Translations under genes and position numbers: made by a program | Assembly (NCBI GenBank): GCA_034440635.1 | Contig: JAOTON010002229.1 | Location: forward strand, 992,001-1,056,000 | Length of the DNA stretch: 64,000 bases | DNA from: Lepas anatifera | Lineage: Eukaryota; Arthropoda; Thecostraca; Lepadidae | Direction of reading: 5' to 3' | Part shown: positions 47,075 to 59,340 of the stretch, piece after piece | Position numbering within the stretch: position 1 is the first letter of the stretch | How the letters are laid out: every line of letters starts with the position of its first letter | Notes under the pieces: generated by a model | What the model was told of the DNA's origin: nothing | Seen by the model: the letters and a program-made list of their open reading frames with translations, nothing else | Database searches by the model: none

Positions 47075-48315
47075 CGTTCCACCATTGTGGGTTGTCCCAG
47101 GGTCCCGTTGACGGATGTCCCAGTGTCCCACTGCCGGATGTTCCGTTGTCGGATGTCCCAGGGTCCCACTGCCGGATGTTCCGTTGTCGGATGTTCCAGA
47201 GTCCCGTTACCTGATGTTCCGTCGCCGGCTGTCCCAGGGTCCCGCTGCCGGATGTTCCGTTGTCGGCTGTCCCAGGGTCCCGCTGCCGGATGTTCCATCG
47301 CCGGCTGTCCCAGGGTCCCGCTGCCAGATGTTCCGTTGTCGGATGTCCCAGGGTCCCGCTGCCGGATGTTCCATCGCCGGCTGTCCCAGGGTCCCGCTGC
47401 CAGATGTTCCGTTGTCGGATGTCCCAGGGTCCCGCTGCCGGATGTTCCATCGCCGGCTGTCCCAGGGTCCCGCTGCCAGATGTTCCGTTGTCGGATGTCC
47501 CAGGGTCCCGCTGCCGGATGTTCCGTTGTCGGCTGTCCCAGGGTCCCGCTGCCGGATGTTCCATCGCCGGCTGTCCCAGGGTCCCGCTGCCAGATGTTCC
47601 GTTGTCGGATGTCCCAGGGTCCCGCTGCCGGATGCTCCGTTGTCGGCTGTCCCAGGGTCCCGCTGCCGGATGTTCCATCGCCGGCTGTCCCAGGGTCCCG
47701 CTGCCGGATGTTCCGTTGTCGGATGTCCCAGGGTCCCGCTGCCGGATGTTCCGTTGTCGGATGTCCCAGGGTCCCGCTGCCGGATGTTCGTTGTCGGATG
47801 TCCCAGGGTCCCGCTGCCGGATGTTCGTTGTCGGATGTCCCAGGGTCCCGCTGCCGGATGTTCGTTGTCGGATGTCCCAGGGTCCCACTGCCGGATGTTC
47901 GTTGTCGGATGTCCCAGGGTCCCGCTGCCGGATGTTCCATCGCCGGCTGTCCCAGGGTCCCGCTGCCGGATGTTCCGTTGTCGGATGTCCCAGGGTCCCA
48001 CTGCCGGATGTTCGTTGTCGGATGTCCCAGGGTCCCGCTGCCGGATGTTCCATCGCCGGCTGTCCCAGGGTCCCGCTGCCGGATGTTCCGTTGTCGGATG
48101 TCCCAGGGTCCCGCTGCCGGATGTTCGTTGTCGGATGTCCCAGGGTCCCACTGCCGGATGTTCGTTGTCGGATTTCCCAGGGTCCCACTGCCGGATGTTC
48201 CGCCCCCGGCTGTCCCAGGGTCCCGCTGCCGGATGTTCCGTTGTCGGATGTCCCAGGGTCCCGCTGCCGGATGTTCCGCCCCCGGCTGTCCCAGGGTCCC
48301 GCTGCCTGATGTTCC
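47075..48315 (+). repeat. 38-bp minisatellite, about 32 units
   Basis: The consensus unit is GATGTTCCGTTGTCG plus GATGTCCCAGGGTCCCGCTGCCG. Variants replace GTTGTCGGATG with ATCGCCGGCTG or GCCCCCGGCTG. A 37-bp form (one C lost in gatgttcgttg) is common at 47785-48180. Diverged units reach left to about 46990. Because the unit has no stop in any frame on either strand, long ORFs appear in five frames or more; they are not evidence of protein. Confidence 0.97.
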
Positions 48316-48639
48316 GCCGTTGCCGTCAGTGGCGTCTGCCATTAGCGGTGCGACTTCCGGACGCAGTGGTAAACGATGCGTCTCGGCGCCGCTGTCGCCT
48401 CCGCCTGTTGGATGAGATGTCAAAGATGTAAGCCATCCCAAGACTCCAGAATTATCACAAAATAATGGCATCTTATTTTTAGGCTTCTAAAAGTTTCCGA
48501 AACCATATTTAAACCCATTCACTTGGGGCTACTTAAGTAGCCTGCGTTGAAAAATAATTGGCATACAGATAAGTTTCACCTGTTTATTTCATTGTGAAGA
48601 CACCACATTTTAACAACATGATGTGTCTAGTTTTCCACC

Positions 48640-49217
48640 TCTAACGGGGGTGGCGTCGTTTTCTCCGGGCTGCAGCGTGTGCGCGAGGGCCGCGGTGTTG
48701 CGGAGGCGGCCGTGTCTGCGGGGAAATCACTCCGCTCCGAGACGCCGCTAATCACGTCTCGGTGCCGCACCGTTCACGTGCGGTGGACGGCCGCAGAGAT
48801 CTCCCACTCTGGCCGACGCTGCCGACGAAGCAAGAAACCATACGCAGATACGCAGCACAGCCCAACCTGTCAGACGATCAAGTACCGCAGCAGAGCGGTC
48901 GTTTCAAGACGCTGAAATGAAGTGGCTTCGCCGGTATCAGTGCCTTTGAGGCAAAGTTATAAACCAGCTGAGTTGAGACGGTCCAAACTTTGCAGAAGTT
49001 AGCAACGCTTGTCATCCGGCGACTGCGAGCTAACAACCCCGGGAGGGCCCTCAGGGCTGCCGCCGAGATGATGGCTGGCCCCGAGCTTGCCTGCCGTAGA
49101 GGACTTACATTAGCCAGGGGCGGAGCGTTGTCAAGCTCTTGTCGCCGCTGGCATGAAAGAGACAACTTGCGATGATTTGTTTTGCGTTTGGTATGGAATT
49201 GGCTGATGCTATGACAG
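48640..49217 (+). promoter_or_regulatory. CpG-rich block ending in a strong splice donor
   Basis: A GC/CpG-rich stretch with several cacgtg/cgcgag motifs passes into ATGACAG|GTAAGTG (donor at 49218). An ATG at 49171 opens 15 codons in phase to this donor. This looks like a promoter plus first exon, but no downstream exon was found in the window. Confidence 0.35.
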
Positions 49218-49224
49218 GTAAGTG

Positions 49225-50020
49225 TGTCGAGTTTTAATCAGTAGGTGTGGCGGAATCGTTGCTTTAGCCGGTATCGAGCTGTGATCATCCGCTGGACATC
49301 AGTTTTGGCCGATTTCTCTCCACCACTGAGTCGCCTGGTGACATTTCAGTTTTTGTTCAGATGTCATATTTTTGGTGTCTCAGGGAGGTTCACTTTAAGC
49401 GAGAGTAAGTCCTGACTTCCTGACGGAATAGGATGGATAAAAAGTAAGTAGGCATCTTGGTTCTGTGTATTGACGTGAAACTGTGTTTCCATTCAAACCC
49501 AAAGTTTTTTCTTCAATCAGACCAAGTGACCTATGGTATAAAGACATGACACTGTTTCAGTAGGGCTTGATAAAGAGTTGGGGTCATTCGAGCCTGGTTC
49601 AATATCGGCTCGGTTATTGGGCAGGGGAGGGGCGGTTGGAGCGTGTGACATTACTTTCTTCTTTGGAAGACCTTGTGGGTCAATTGGGAAAGTGATGTAC
49701 AAACTCAGCAGAATAAGGATAATAATAAAAGATAACAGTAACAAGAAGTTGTTCCTCCCCATTCTGCATACATTCACTTTTATTTGATTATATAAGTGAA
49801 CATTAAGGTTGTTCCTTAAAATATTATTTTCAGTTCCTACCGTATTATTTTAATTTAGGCGCACGGTTCGGAAGGGGAAGAATGAGGGGCCGAGGGCGCT
49901 TTTTTAGCCCCTAAGTCTGAGAGAGCCATGGCCCCTTTGACTACTTTACCCGTCACTGCTCTGGCAGCACGCATTTTGGTGGGAGCGCCAGCTTGAGGGA
50001 AGTCACGATCCACAAACACT
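49225..50020. other. Unassigned sequence
   Basis: Candidate intron if the donor at 49218 is real. Nothing is recognised. Confidence 0.3.
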
Positions 50021-50860
50021 TTCAAATATCCGTATTTATTGTTTGTCCAATGCAGGAAAATATCCGTTTCTGAAGTCTGGATCTCTGGTTATAACTCACT
50101 CTCGCTCGGGTCCTGCTTGGCGTCTCCCTGACCGACACCATCCAATCCCCCCACCCTGTGAGAGGGCGCTTCAGAAGCAGGCGCTCTGCCAATGCAAAAT
50201 AGCTGCCGGTCGTCACCCGCACCCCAGCTCGACGCTCCGCCGTCGCATAATTCATCAACTCAGGAATTATTTGTTCTTCATCATAACAATAAACCAATAA
50301 AGCCGGGCTGGCGGGCGGTGGCGGCGGCGGCCGGGTCTGTGACGTCATCCCCTCGGATCGCGTTAGCTGTGCCTGTCAGTCCGCCGCCCGGTAATGCTGC
50401 CTGATTTCTTCATCCAGAAGGTGGCTGGTGAGGTCTAGTGGGGACGCCGCCGGCACAAAATTAAACAGGAGCGCGCACTGGGGAGGGACCAAATCAGGGG
50501 TGAAATCTGGCAGCCTGCAGGGTTTGCTCTCTGGCCTGGTGATTATGCAGCCTGGTCAGATGGGGGGATTCGGGGATAAAGAAGGGGAATAAAAGATCGC
50601 CAATGACAAAGAGTCGCGTGGATGGATTTTAGATAAAACGAATCGATGCGGGATAAATTATAAGGAGGGGAGCGAGATAAAAGATTTGGGGTGGCTGCGT
50701 GAAGGGAGCGGCTGCAACGGCGGGGAGCGCTACCGAGGGAGCGTGGCAGCGCCCCTTCAAAGCGGTAGTGGCGGCTTGTTTATGGCTTAGAGGTCTTGGC
50801 CCAGGGCCTGAAGCGCTCATTCCAAACTGCTGTTATCCAAAACTCATATTTTAAAGCTTA
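50021..50860. other. GC-rich stretch, possible CpG island
   Basis: It contains cggtggcggcggcggccggg, tgacgtca (a CRE-like palindrome, 50340-50347) and several CpG-rich ORFs on both strands with no domain. It could belong to a promoter. Confidence 0.3.
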
Positions 50861-52389
50861 TGGTAATATTTGTATCACGCACACTTATGTTTGTGCTCAC
50901 ATTCGCTTCACGTACAGTCCCCCGCAATTGAAATTGCCATAACTAGGCTCGACCGGTTTAGGATGGATATCTTGCATCCTATGGTGCCTATAGGTTTAGA
51001 AACGGGTGCATCATGTGTATTTTTTCAAGAGCTTTCCAGTGGTCACCATTATTTACTAATATGACATCTGGGTGAGAAAATATTACACAATTACTGATTT
51101 TGCTGCTTTCTGACGGGGTAGTCTTCGGCTGACTTGCCACCGCCTCTGATAATCCCTGACCCTTTCGCCCATACCTGGACCACGTGACCTCACAGATGAA
51201 TGGGCGGTTGGCATTGTGCCAGCTCATTCATCCCTCTCACAAATCTTGTCGTGTCTGAGGGGCACTCGTATTGCAATTGCTCCCACTGTGTTGCTGTGTG
51301 CTGGACAACTGGCGTCACTGACCTGGGGCCCCGGTCAGTGGCAGAAACCACGCAATGCAGTGGCAGAACCACGAGTTGCTTTTTGAGGGGGAGCAATATC
51401 CAATAAAATGGGCACAGATGGGGCCAACCATCGGAATATATTTTGCTGCGGGGAAGCACACGAATTTTCCCTCCTATATCCGTCCTTGTGCTTGGGTTGC
51501 GAAACATGTAAGCTGTCATTGGCTGCCGGGCTCCCCTCACCTGCATGTTTATTTAGACAGGATTCTGGTAAAACGGCTGATACAGTGATACAACTTTGTT
51601 TGGAGGTTTCATTAAAATAATATTTTCAGATACTCGTCCGAAGAGGGGACAGTTGGAGCCATAGGTGGATCCAAGGGTAAAGGAATGCAGGTCCCGCTCA
51701 TTGACCCTCGGCGTCCCTAAAATGATCACAGCATTCCTCTAAACGGTCGATGGCACTTCCTGAAATGTCACTTCCACCCCTCCCCCAGGATGCGAAAATC
51801 GGCACCCCGCCATAGGATTTGGCACCCACCTGAAAGCTTTTACCGGCCAAAAGTGGCACCCAATTTGTACGGATGACGTCCCACCCCCGGCAAGGTGACC
51901 CCCATCGGTGATCCTGGATCCCCCTATGGTGGGGGCAGGCCCCCAATTTTCATTAAGCATCGCGATTTAAGAAACAATAGGAAAATCGGGCATTGTGTGG
52001 GCAGCATTTTGCGAAGGTCTCAAGAAGCCTGAACCTGACGAGGTTTTGTTTTTAGATGGGAAATTTTCTTGTCAAGGGTGACGGTTCACTGGCTCTATCA
52101 CTGTTTCGTCGGTGGCGGCGATTATTTATTATGGGAGAATTGCTTCCAACTAAATGAGCTTAATTCCGTCCACAGAGAATTTTTAAATTTCCAGCTTGAG
52201 AACATTTGTAGAGTCTATTTCTCGGGAGCATAAAACTGTGCCCTCGCTTGACTAAAATCACGCAGTCGTCTCCCCTCAACGAACGGCAACCATTGCTTTA
52301 ACTGGGGAGGATTGAGTTTCCATGAACTGGCCTCTAGACTGACATCACACGGCGCAAGCTTGGCATAGCGTTTGCGATAGTCTCTAACA

Positions 52390-52560
52390 AAAATTGTTGG
52401 GGTTAGACGACGCTCCAGCTCTCAAAGTTATATGGCGTTACCAACTCTCACCCTGTAAGGAGAGATTTGGTGCATTTGATCATCATACCTATTCAGAGAA
52501 TCTGCCTGGACATGAACCCAAGGAGTTGAACCCGGGGGAGTTGAGCCAGGGAATCAGCGC
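52390..52560 (-). mobile_element. SINE fragment, copy 2
   Basis: Twin of 35034-35205 with the same decayed tRNA head. Confidence 0.6.
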
Positions 52561-53461
52561 TAGGTTTCTTGCGGCCTTTTGGCAGCACCCTCACTTGTCG
52601 GAAGGATATGATCATATTTTATGCTGAAAATATTAGATAATTTGTAGCAGTATTACAAAGGTATAAAAGCCTATGTAGCAGCTTTAGCGGTGATAGTGAT
52701 CGTTGTTGAGAGTATCATTAGCGGTAAAATTGGTCAGTGATGGATCTAGGCGGTAGTTTTGGTGGGACAAACAAAAATCGAAACGCAAGAAAAAACGTCG
52801 CGCAGTGAAAGCTTTTGCAACAATCTAACTAGCCGACAGGTTGGGGAGGCGGGGAGTGGGGAGTAAATATAAGTCGAAAAGCAAAACAAACAGGCGTCAC
52901 TGGGTGAAATCTGTGGCCACAAAATGCTTGCTTTCGATATCCAAGGATCATTCATCCAAATACGATTTTAAATATCAAGAGGACCAGGCTCCAATATTCA
53001 CACTGAAGTTGACTGGTTCTGTTTGAAAATGATTTCTTCAGTTAAAGCACCAACACCTTGCTTATGAACTTAAAAGGAGCCGGGGAAAAGGTCGACAGCT
53101 TGGGGGAGGGGGATAACATTATGGTTTTGCTCCGAGCTTTTTCGTTCGGGGAGAAAATACGTATTGTCCCCCTCCCCTTGGGTCCTCCATTAGAACTGGG
53201 TGCTGTTTGAGGGGTCTCGTTGCCACGTGCGACCACCGAGGGTAAAAGGACAGTGAATAGTGAATGTTTCTCTGATGAAATCCACCAACTCGAGAGCTAC
53301 TACTCTTCGAAATTTAGCACGACATTGGTTCCAGCTATTATTGATGTTAATATTGTTCGATGTGTCGCTGAAATGAAAATATTTTAGGATAAATATTGTT
53401 TACATATTCTGGTTGGGCGAAACCAGAATATTACCCCGGGGACCTTGCAACCAAAGCCTAC

Positions 53462-53792
53462 CTTTGGCGGACGCAGGGGGGCATTCCGGTCATGGCCCCC
53501 CAAAGCGCTGGAGGGGGGCCAAACTATCTTTCTCCCCCCAAACGCCGGAGAAATTTTTGAAAAAGGTGTGTACACTAAGCCTGTAGAGCAAAAAATATTC
53601 GATTCCCCCTCCCCCCCGGAGAGCGATCATGCACTTGGAGAGGTAGCTTATACTAGATCTGTCGAGCACTGAAAAAAGGTGTTTACAATAGGTATGTAGA
53701 GCAAAAAAATCTTCGCTCCCACCCCCTTCCCCCCACAGGAGGACAGGCAGACATGCGTTTGCCCCCAAAACTCGAGTCTGCGTACGCCCCTG
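53462..53792. mobile_element. hAT-like MITE, copy 2
   Basis: Twin of 36106-36432. Here the right target duplication is AATCCTAC, one change from the left AAGCCTAC. Confidence 0.8.
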
Positions 53793-54148
53793 AATCCTAC
53801 GCTGCTCCCTTGACCTGAGAGGGTATATTACCAACAAGACTAAAATTGGACTGGAAACGAATGTTAAGCTGGTCTGATTCTGGTTTAGCCCGAGAGATTA
53901 TCAGTATATTGTTTTGGGATTTCATTGAGTTTAAATCTTTAGCCTCGATAAATTTTTGAGAACTCCTGCAGCCTAATATTGAGCCCCTTGGGCTAAAGGG
54001 TGTTTTAAGCTCGTGCAATCTTTCGAAAGCCTAGCTGGCTCAGAGGCCCCTAACTATCGTGCATCTTTAGCTGCCATCTCAACTTAACGTATCTGCATTG
54101 GTTTTGGTCGCCCGGAAAGAGGCACATAAGCATTTATCACTAACTTTA

Positions 54149-54327
54149 AGAATTGTTGGGGTTTAACGACGCACCAACTGCCAGGGTCATACGGCGTCCC
54201 AAACTCTCACCCTGTTGGAAGGGATTTTGGGGATCAGATCGACTTATTCAGAGGCTCCGCCGGGACTTGAACCCGGGACCGGTGGCTTAGAAGACAAGGG
54301 TGCTATCCACTAAGCCACCTCATCCCC
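54149..54327 (-). mobile_element. Full tRNA-headed SINE, copy 2
   Basis: Twin of 36792-36970 with the same 15-bp flanking duplication (54134-54148, 54328-54342). Confidence 0.9.
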
Positions 54328-54446
54328 TTATCACTAACTTTATACGATATTATACGTAATAAATAATTTTTGGGCTTATCGATGCACCAACTGCCAGTGT
54401 CATATGGTGTCGCCAACTTTTTACTGTTGAAAAGATATCCCGGGAA

Positions 54447-57102
54447 CAGTGTCCTGAAATTGGGGATTTTGCGTGGAAACCCACACCCAGACTTGATCAA
54501 TTTTGACATCCTAAATCTTGAATTTTGACATCCTAAACTAAATCCTCAGAATCATCGGCTTGCGGCATCATCAGCTTGCGGGGTGGTGGCCTCAATGAGC
54601 TTTTTAGTGAGCCCTTATTTGCATCTCCTACTGGTTTTTAGCCTTGTGTTAACATGTACTGGCAAGGTCTTTTATTGCTTGTTGCTGCTGTCGCAAATAC
54701 ATGTATGGATCTAAATGAATAAAAATGCAGCATTATCAGTTTCATTGTTTCAGAAGTTGAGGAATGGAAGCAGGGCCAGACCTGCAACTGAAGCCAACAT
54801 ACCATTCGATAAAGATGCTGCAACACTAGCTTTGTGAACCTATTACCTTCATATGGAATGCAGCATTCTTTAAACAGTCCCATTAGGACTGATTCCATAT
54901 AAAATAGAACACAGCATTCATCTCTGGAGAGAAGGAAGTTTGGATACTAAAGGATTCTAGCACAAACATTTTACAATAAATGCTCAAAAGGACAAAACCC
55001 TGTAAAAGAGAACATTCCTAACAATTGCTTCTTCACAAGCACACTGAGATCTCACAGAATGTGAAAGATAATGCCTGACAAACAGCATGTCTAAACCGGA
55101 GATGCAATTAGCTGAATCAACCATATAACAAAAATAAAGTCAGCCATCGACCCCTCACGTCTCTTAGCGTACTAATAAAGTGAGACGACTAATAATGTAC
55201 CCCACTTTATAAGCCACACTCTTTTCCCTCTCTCTCCTCTTTCAACAACCAAAGCCCCCACGCCTCACACTCTTGGGATGTACGCTTTCGTCTTAAACAT
55301 ATAGCTGAATTCAAAATAAAAGCGATGACTACCGGCAGCGCTGACTCGCGATACCATTTGACAATTGATGTTCAGGGACAAATTAAAAACGCAAAATATT
55401 GCTCGTAATTTTGCTAGCCGAAACTGATGGTTAAAACTGCCTGGGGCTAAGGCTGGTATGAGACATCATGACATTCACATTGCTCGAAACCCAAGCAATC
55501 ATCACCACATCGTTCTTGGAGGCTACTGCTAGCCAAGGCCCATGGCCTTGAAATGTAGTGCTACTGACGTAATATATAGTTTGATGACGTTAGCTCCTTA
55601 CGACTGAATTTCGATATCCTTAGAAATCGCGCGGGTCAGGGTGAATTATAACATTTATTTTTGAAGTTTCTGTGCAAAAGAAACTTTTGAGAGTACCCAG
55701 AATATCAAATCAAAATCTTTTCTATTCAGAAAAAATATTTTTAGCCATATTTTTGGGTCATGTCACTCGGAATTTTGAGTGGAACAATGCAAGCATTCCT
55801 AAATAATTTCGACATCCTTGACTTTAAAAAGAAATACTGTAGTTTTATAATGCTTTTGTGGTTTAAAATATATAGAATTAAAAATTTTGCTGTCTTGGTT
55901 TGATAAAGTGATCCCAATATTGGATATTTGTTCAACAGTTTTAAAAAAATAATACCTAAAGAGGGAATCTTCACGGATCATGAAAATTGCACCTCTATGT
56001 ATTTCTCGGAATATCTCCAAAGGCAGCCAAAATATTTCGATGAATTTCATGATGCTTTTAGAAAAATAATGAACGATTAAGGTAAAGTTAGTTTTTTTCT
56101 TTAGAAACGCAGAATCTCTGCGTGATTTAAAGGTGGAGAATTTCGGCATCCTTTTCACGCTCAGGGGGCCCACCTGGTCAGTTCACTCGCATTAGAAAAA
56201 CCGTACTTGGCTACCGGTGTCGACAGGCTTGCCTGAATTTGACGCGAGATGTCTTTCTCAGCATTGTGAAAATGAATTTGCCGCAGTTGAGATTAGTGTT
56301 TGTGTACGTTTCTGGATTGCATGCAGGGTGTCGAAGCTCATACGTACGTTTGAGAGTTGGTAAGTTTTAAGTAGCCAGTGTTCGTATGTCTTAAGGCTTA
56401 AGCAGACTAATTCTGAACCTCAACCTGGTTCGTTCTTTATTTCAATGAGGGTAATATAGTTCAAGTTTGAGAAATCCAGGCACGTGGGTAAAGGTAAGTT
56501 ATTATTTTCATGGTGGCCATTTGACTAGGTATTTTTATTGTGTGATTGCATGCTGCAATTTTTCCATGAATGCAAGTGAAAACAGATGGAGTGAATCCCG
56601 CTGATTTAGGTATAATTTCAAAAATAAGTTTGTTTGAAAATAGTTTGTTCAAATGGACAAGTTTTGGAATTTTCCCTCCCTTTTAGACATTTCAGCTTGT
56701 TAAAGGTTCTAAAGCAAGACCTATCTCACCCGAGGTATTGTTTTGGTAGGTAGGTATTCCAGACTTTGCTGTACATATCTGTAGGTTTGCAGCTTATTAA
56801 TGTATTCCCTTGTACGTTTCTGATGCTTTTATTTGGGAAAAATGCTGAACTCTGCAGGAGTTGGATTTGTGGGTTTCTCAAGTTGGTTTAACTTCTGTTA
56901 ATACAGTTAATTTTAATATTGGCCATCCCTTATTTGTTTTTGTATTTCATGTGCATATGATGTTTTAGTACGTGTATTTGTTTTCCGAGATGTTCTGATC
57001 CTACATTTGCTATTTCCCCCTTTTTTGACAATTAATTTTGACCTCTTTTTTCCCTGAATTTTGACATCCCTTACTCTGCAGAAAAGTAATTTCAGGACAC
57101 TG
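54447..57102. mobile_element. 2.66-kb hAT-like insertion, copy 2 only
   Basis: Perfect 15-bp inverted termini CAGTGTCCTGAAATT and AATTTCAGGACACTG sit inside an exact 8-bp duplication CCCGGGAA (54439-54446, 57103-57110). Copy 1 has a single CCCGGGAA at 37082-37089 with matching flanks, so the insertion is proven by its empty site. Subterminal repeats aattttgacatcc occur at both ends. The longest ORF (55799-56173, minus, 124 residues) shows no transposase motif, so it is non-autonomous. The site lies inside the second SINE. Confidence 0.95.
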
Positions 57103-57196
57103 CCCGGGAACCAGCTTGCTCCTTGTTCAGGGAAACCGCCGGGCCTTGAACCCGGGTCGGCTGGGTGGAATCCAGCTACGCTGACCACTCCAATAC
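57103..57196 (-). mobile_element. Remainder of the interrupted second SINE, copy 2
   Basis: This is the tRNA-like head part. The body part is at about 54360-54446. Together they correspond to 37003-37178. Confidence 0.8.
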
Positions 57197-59340
57197 AGCG
57201 TCTCTAGCATTTAATTGGAATTGAAGACATCCCTCTATCTGAATACTGATTTGTGCAAATCAGGATATATTTGAATATAAGCTGATGACCATTGTTGGTT
57301 GGCAGCCCCTAACAATGGTCCCCAGCCTTTAGAATTTTTCCCTAACTGGCAAACAGTACCCCTCTAGCTCGAAATACCTGAAGGCCTTTCCCGTTTGGCA
57401 AAGGCTAATGTGACCTTTGAGGAAGGTCGTTATGAGCACATAACCAGGCAAGCAAGGGCAAGGTAGGAAACCGAAGAGCCTAATAAAGAAAACAATAGCT
57501 CTTTTTCGATTCATGTAATGTTCCCTTTGTGCCCATCTCCCAGCAACATGAGAGTTGGCGACACTATATAGCCTCAACAGTCGGTGTGTGTAAACCCCCA
57601 AAGCTGCTTTGAACCCATTTTCTTCCTTTGTCCCTGGAAAAATGCGAAAACAAGCAAGACCTGAATGTGTGTATTTCGCTCTGGACACATGAGCAACAAG
57701 AAAACAGTGAAATAAAATTCAGGCAGAATATCTGCTCCTAATTTCGAAACATTTCAAATAAATATGAGGATTCAGTACTTGCAAGTCGATAGTTTTAGTC
57801 ATTTTTAGTGTAGTGGCAGGTTTCGACTCATTACCTCATGCATTTATCTACCATTTTTTTGTGATTGAGACCCCATTAGCCAAACGGCACTTTTTCATGC
57901 TCCCTTGTTCTTCATAAGGAGTTTTAGCGACCTAGCGTTCATGAATTGTAGCCAAATATGTTAATCATTTTCATTTTAACCATTTTCTGGTCCATAAGTC
58001 CTGATTACCATATAATAAAGAGATATTTATTTATTTATTTTGCAGCACAATGGTGACAATACTATCAGCATAATTCACAACAGGAACAGACACCCATGGA
58101 ACAGGCATATATGTTAAACCTGATAAACAATTTGAATTCAAACTTACCCCCACAACCCCAGGCCATTCCATTGATAAGCTAAGCGGGGAATATAAAGGAA
58201 AAAATATGACCATATACATAATTTTAATCGCCTTGGTGCTCTTCCCGGGCCCCATCCTCATTTTTGGCGAGTTATTCGGAGCCGATTTAAATGAGAGACT
58301 AGTCGACTTACACCAATTTATGGTTATCAGCCTGACAACTTATAACTGTAAATTGATAACAGTTCAGGTCAAGTGAACGAGTTTTAACGTGATTTCCACG
58401 CCCATGTGGGTCATTTTTGTTTTTCTTAGATAAGAACGACAAAGCAAGGGAAAAACGCGACTCCTACAGCAGGCCATGGTCGAGTTTCCTCCTCATTCAA
58501 AAGCTCTTCGAAATAAAAATTTCCCAGATATCGTCTAGTTATTTTGAGATCACGTCAGTAAAGACGCTACCAGGGATCACCGGAGGTCATAGTTTCGAGC
58601 TTGTTTGTGCTCATATCTTTAGAACAAGACGGCAAGGAGCTTCCAGCACCATTTCTATTTTTCGTATCACCTTTGCCTCTTGAGTTAACAGGGGAAAGGG
58701 AGATGGACTGACGCCCCACGTCGTAGTGGGTGCGAAAAGAGGCCAGGTGGTGTCTGGTTGACATACTTGGCTTTTCCCATTATTATCCCTTGCACCTGAC
58801 TGGATTCAGCCAAATCAAAAATTTCTTGGCGTCGTCTTCACCCTCCCCCGGAGGGAGGGGGTCTGAACACCCTCCCTCAAATTTTTCCGACTGTGCATAA
58901 AAATGCCGGCGCGAAGCGCCGCCGTAATTGGCGCACCCTATCCGTAATTAATTCTTCAACATTTTCTAGAATTTTACGTTTGCACCATCTCAGGTCAGGT
59001 CAACAGTGCAGGTCAAGTTACCTCAACTCCAAAAAGTTTAAGATTTCATGAGTAGGAACGGTGTGAATCTGTCTTCTTAAAACTCATATCACATAATAGC
59101 CCCATCAATTAGCGCAAAAAATATTCCGGGATTTTACATATCGATGACCTAGGATCATCGATTTTGTTTTCCCATGCATTGTAAATGCATGGGAAAACAA
59201 AAAATGAGGGAAATGGTTTTATTTCTGTTGATATATAGTTGAATACCTTCACATTCTCCAAATCGTAGTAGCTTAAGCCCCTCTCCAGGCTCATGGTGCA
59301 AGTTTGGACCTGTGATCTCTGAGAGGTCATCTTGGATTGC

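Noticed and set aside
47115..47700. Pro/Cys/Arg-rich repeat reading frame, considered as a structural (shell- or silk-like) protein
   Set aside because: No signal peptide or non-repetitive termini, the frame breaks at 37-bp units, and other frames are equally open.
46961..48471. ORFs of 314-484 codons on both strands
   Set aside because: All derive from the 38-bp minisatellite, whose unit has no stop in any frame; the products are shifted versions of the same repeat with no domain.
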